From NCBI GenBank assembly GCA_964242415.1, contig CAXTAT010000004.1, forward strand, positions 216,217-280,216: a stretch of DNA of 64,000 nt. Reading direction: 5' to 3'. Made by a program: the position numbers and the translations under genes. This DNA is from DASWOJ01 sp964242415 (GTDB lineage Bacteria > Pseudomonadota > Alphaproteobacteria > Acetobacterales > Acetobacteraceae). The notes under the pieces are model-generated. The model was not told where the DNA came from. It ran no database searches and saw only the letters and a program-made list of their open reading frames with translations. Below are positions 63,385-64,000 of this stretch, in pieces. The first letter of the stretch is position 1; every line of letters starts with the position of its first letter.

Positions 63385-64000
63385 ATGGCGTCTGCAGCCG
63401 AACAACTGGCGTCCAATCTCAACCTGGGCACGCTGGGCAAGGCAACTGAACTCAAGAAGCGCATCTGGTTCACCCTCGGCGCGCTGCTGGTCTATCGCGT
63501 GGGCACCTACATCCCGGTGCCCGGCGTCGATGCCTCGGTGATGGGGGAGATGCTGTCGCGCAACGGCGGCGGCATCTTGGGCATGTTCGATATGTTCAGC
63601 GGCGGTGCCCTGGGGCGCATGACGGTGTTTGCGTTGAACATCATGCCCTACATCAGCGCCAGCATCATTGTGCAGTTGATGTCGGCCGCGGTGCCCTCGC
63701 TGGAGACCCTCAAGAAGGAGGGCGAGTCCGGGCGCAAGAAGCTAAACCAGTACACGCGTTACCTCACCGTGCTGATCGCCCTGGTGCAGTCTTACGGCAT
63801 TGCGGTCGGGCTGGAGAGCATGCGGGGGTCGTTCGGCTCCGCCGTACCGGACCCCGGGCTGTTCTTCCGCATGTCCTGCGTCATTACGCTGGTGGGCGGG
63901 ACGATGTTCCTGATGTGGCTCGGCGAGCAGATTACCACCCGCGGCGTCGGCAACGGCATCAGCCTGATCATCTTCGCCGGCATCGTCGCCAACCTGCCGC
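63385..64000 (+). CDS. secY: Preprotein translocase subunit SecY, partial
   Basis: About 205 N-terminal residues are visible of a protein normally ~440 long; it runs off the window. It starts MASAAEQLASNLNLGTLGKA. It then has TM1 with RIWFTLGALLVYRVGTYIPVPG, the plug region GILGMFDMFSGGALGRMTVFA, MPYISASIIVQLM, and KKEGESGRKKLNQYTRYLT. SecY forms the inner-membrane protein-conducting channel. The start follows a GGGGGAAA ribosome site. Confidence 0.97.
   Translation, partial: MASAAEQLASNLNLGTLGKATELKKRIWFTLGALLVYRVGTYIPVPGVDASVMGEMLSRNGGGILGMFDMFSGGALGRMTVFALNIMPYISASIIVQLMSAAVPSLETLKKEGESGRKKLNQYTRYLTVLIALVQSYGIAVGLESMRGSFGSAVPDPGLFFRMSCVITLVGGTMFLMWLGEQITTRGVGNGISLIIFAGIVANLP

Overview
The window is very GC-rich DNA (roughly 70% by eye) from a proteobacterial chromosome. 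The ispH-thrB-rnhA order, the rpoBC and str/S10/spc gene arrangement and the many sugar-acid and carboxylate genes fit an alphaproteobacterium. Acetobacteraceae (Roseomonas-like, Rhodospirillales) is my best guess, but it is an inference without a database search. I saw no tRNA, rRNA, CRISPR array, prophage or complete insertion sequence.

Region 1 (1-40,060) is a metabolic and accessory region on both strands. It opens with a partial AstE/AspA-family deacylase, a transglutaminase-DUF2126 protein, a CDF zinc-type exporter, a lipoprotein, and ispH-thrB-rnhA. Next come a C-terminally truncated atoE-like transporter, an FAH-family enzyme, a Nudix hydrolase and an orphan TRAP binding protein. A three-gene operon follows: FAD oxidoreductase, a fused circularly permuted ATP-grasp/Alpha-E protein, and a transglutaminase. 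With the DUF2126 protein this makes a predicted amidoligase/transglutaminase peptide-synthesis system split over two loci. Further on are an Ldh2-type dehydrogenase with an SDR, a dgoK-dgoA-pcaL operon, a GT2 glycosyltransferase, and a cluster for amide and peptide breakdown (GGT, TrmO, amidase, M20 peptidase, SBP). Then come a lone receiver protein, a secreted beta-propeller with a fatty-acid/sterol hydroxylase, and an IlvD/Edd dehydratase with an SDR and an FAH hydrolase, which looks like a non-phosphorylative pentonate route. The region ends with a vapBC toxin-antitoxin pair and a divergent 2-hydroxyacid dehydrogenase / ThDP-enzyme pair.

Region 2 (40,253-64,000) is one long plus-strand information-processing supercluster: rplK-rplA-rplJ-rplL-rpoB-rpoC, rpsL-rpsG-tuf, rpsJ through rplO, and the start of secY. 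It lacks secE-nusG before rplK and fusA between rpsG and tuf. RNA hairpins lie before rplJ, between rplJ and rplL, before rpoB, after rpoC and before secY.

Two families of intergenic inverted repeats occur only in Region 1. Five copies of a ~100-bp element have arms built on GCAATCCAGG / CCTGGATTGC. Two copies of a second element are built on CCCTCACCCCGGCCCTC. All sit between genes.
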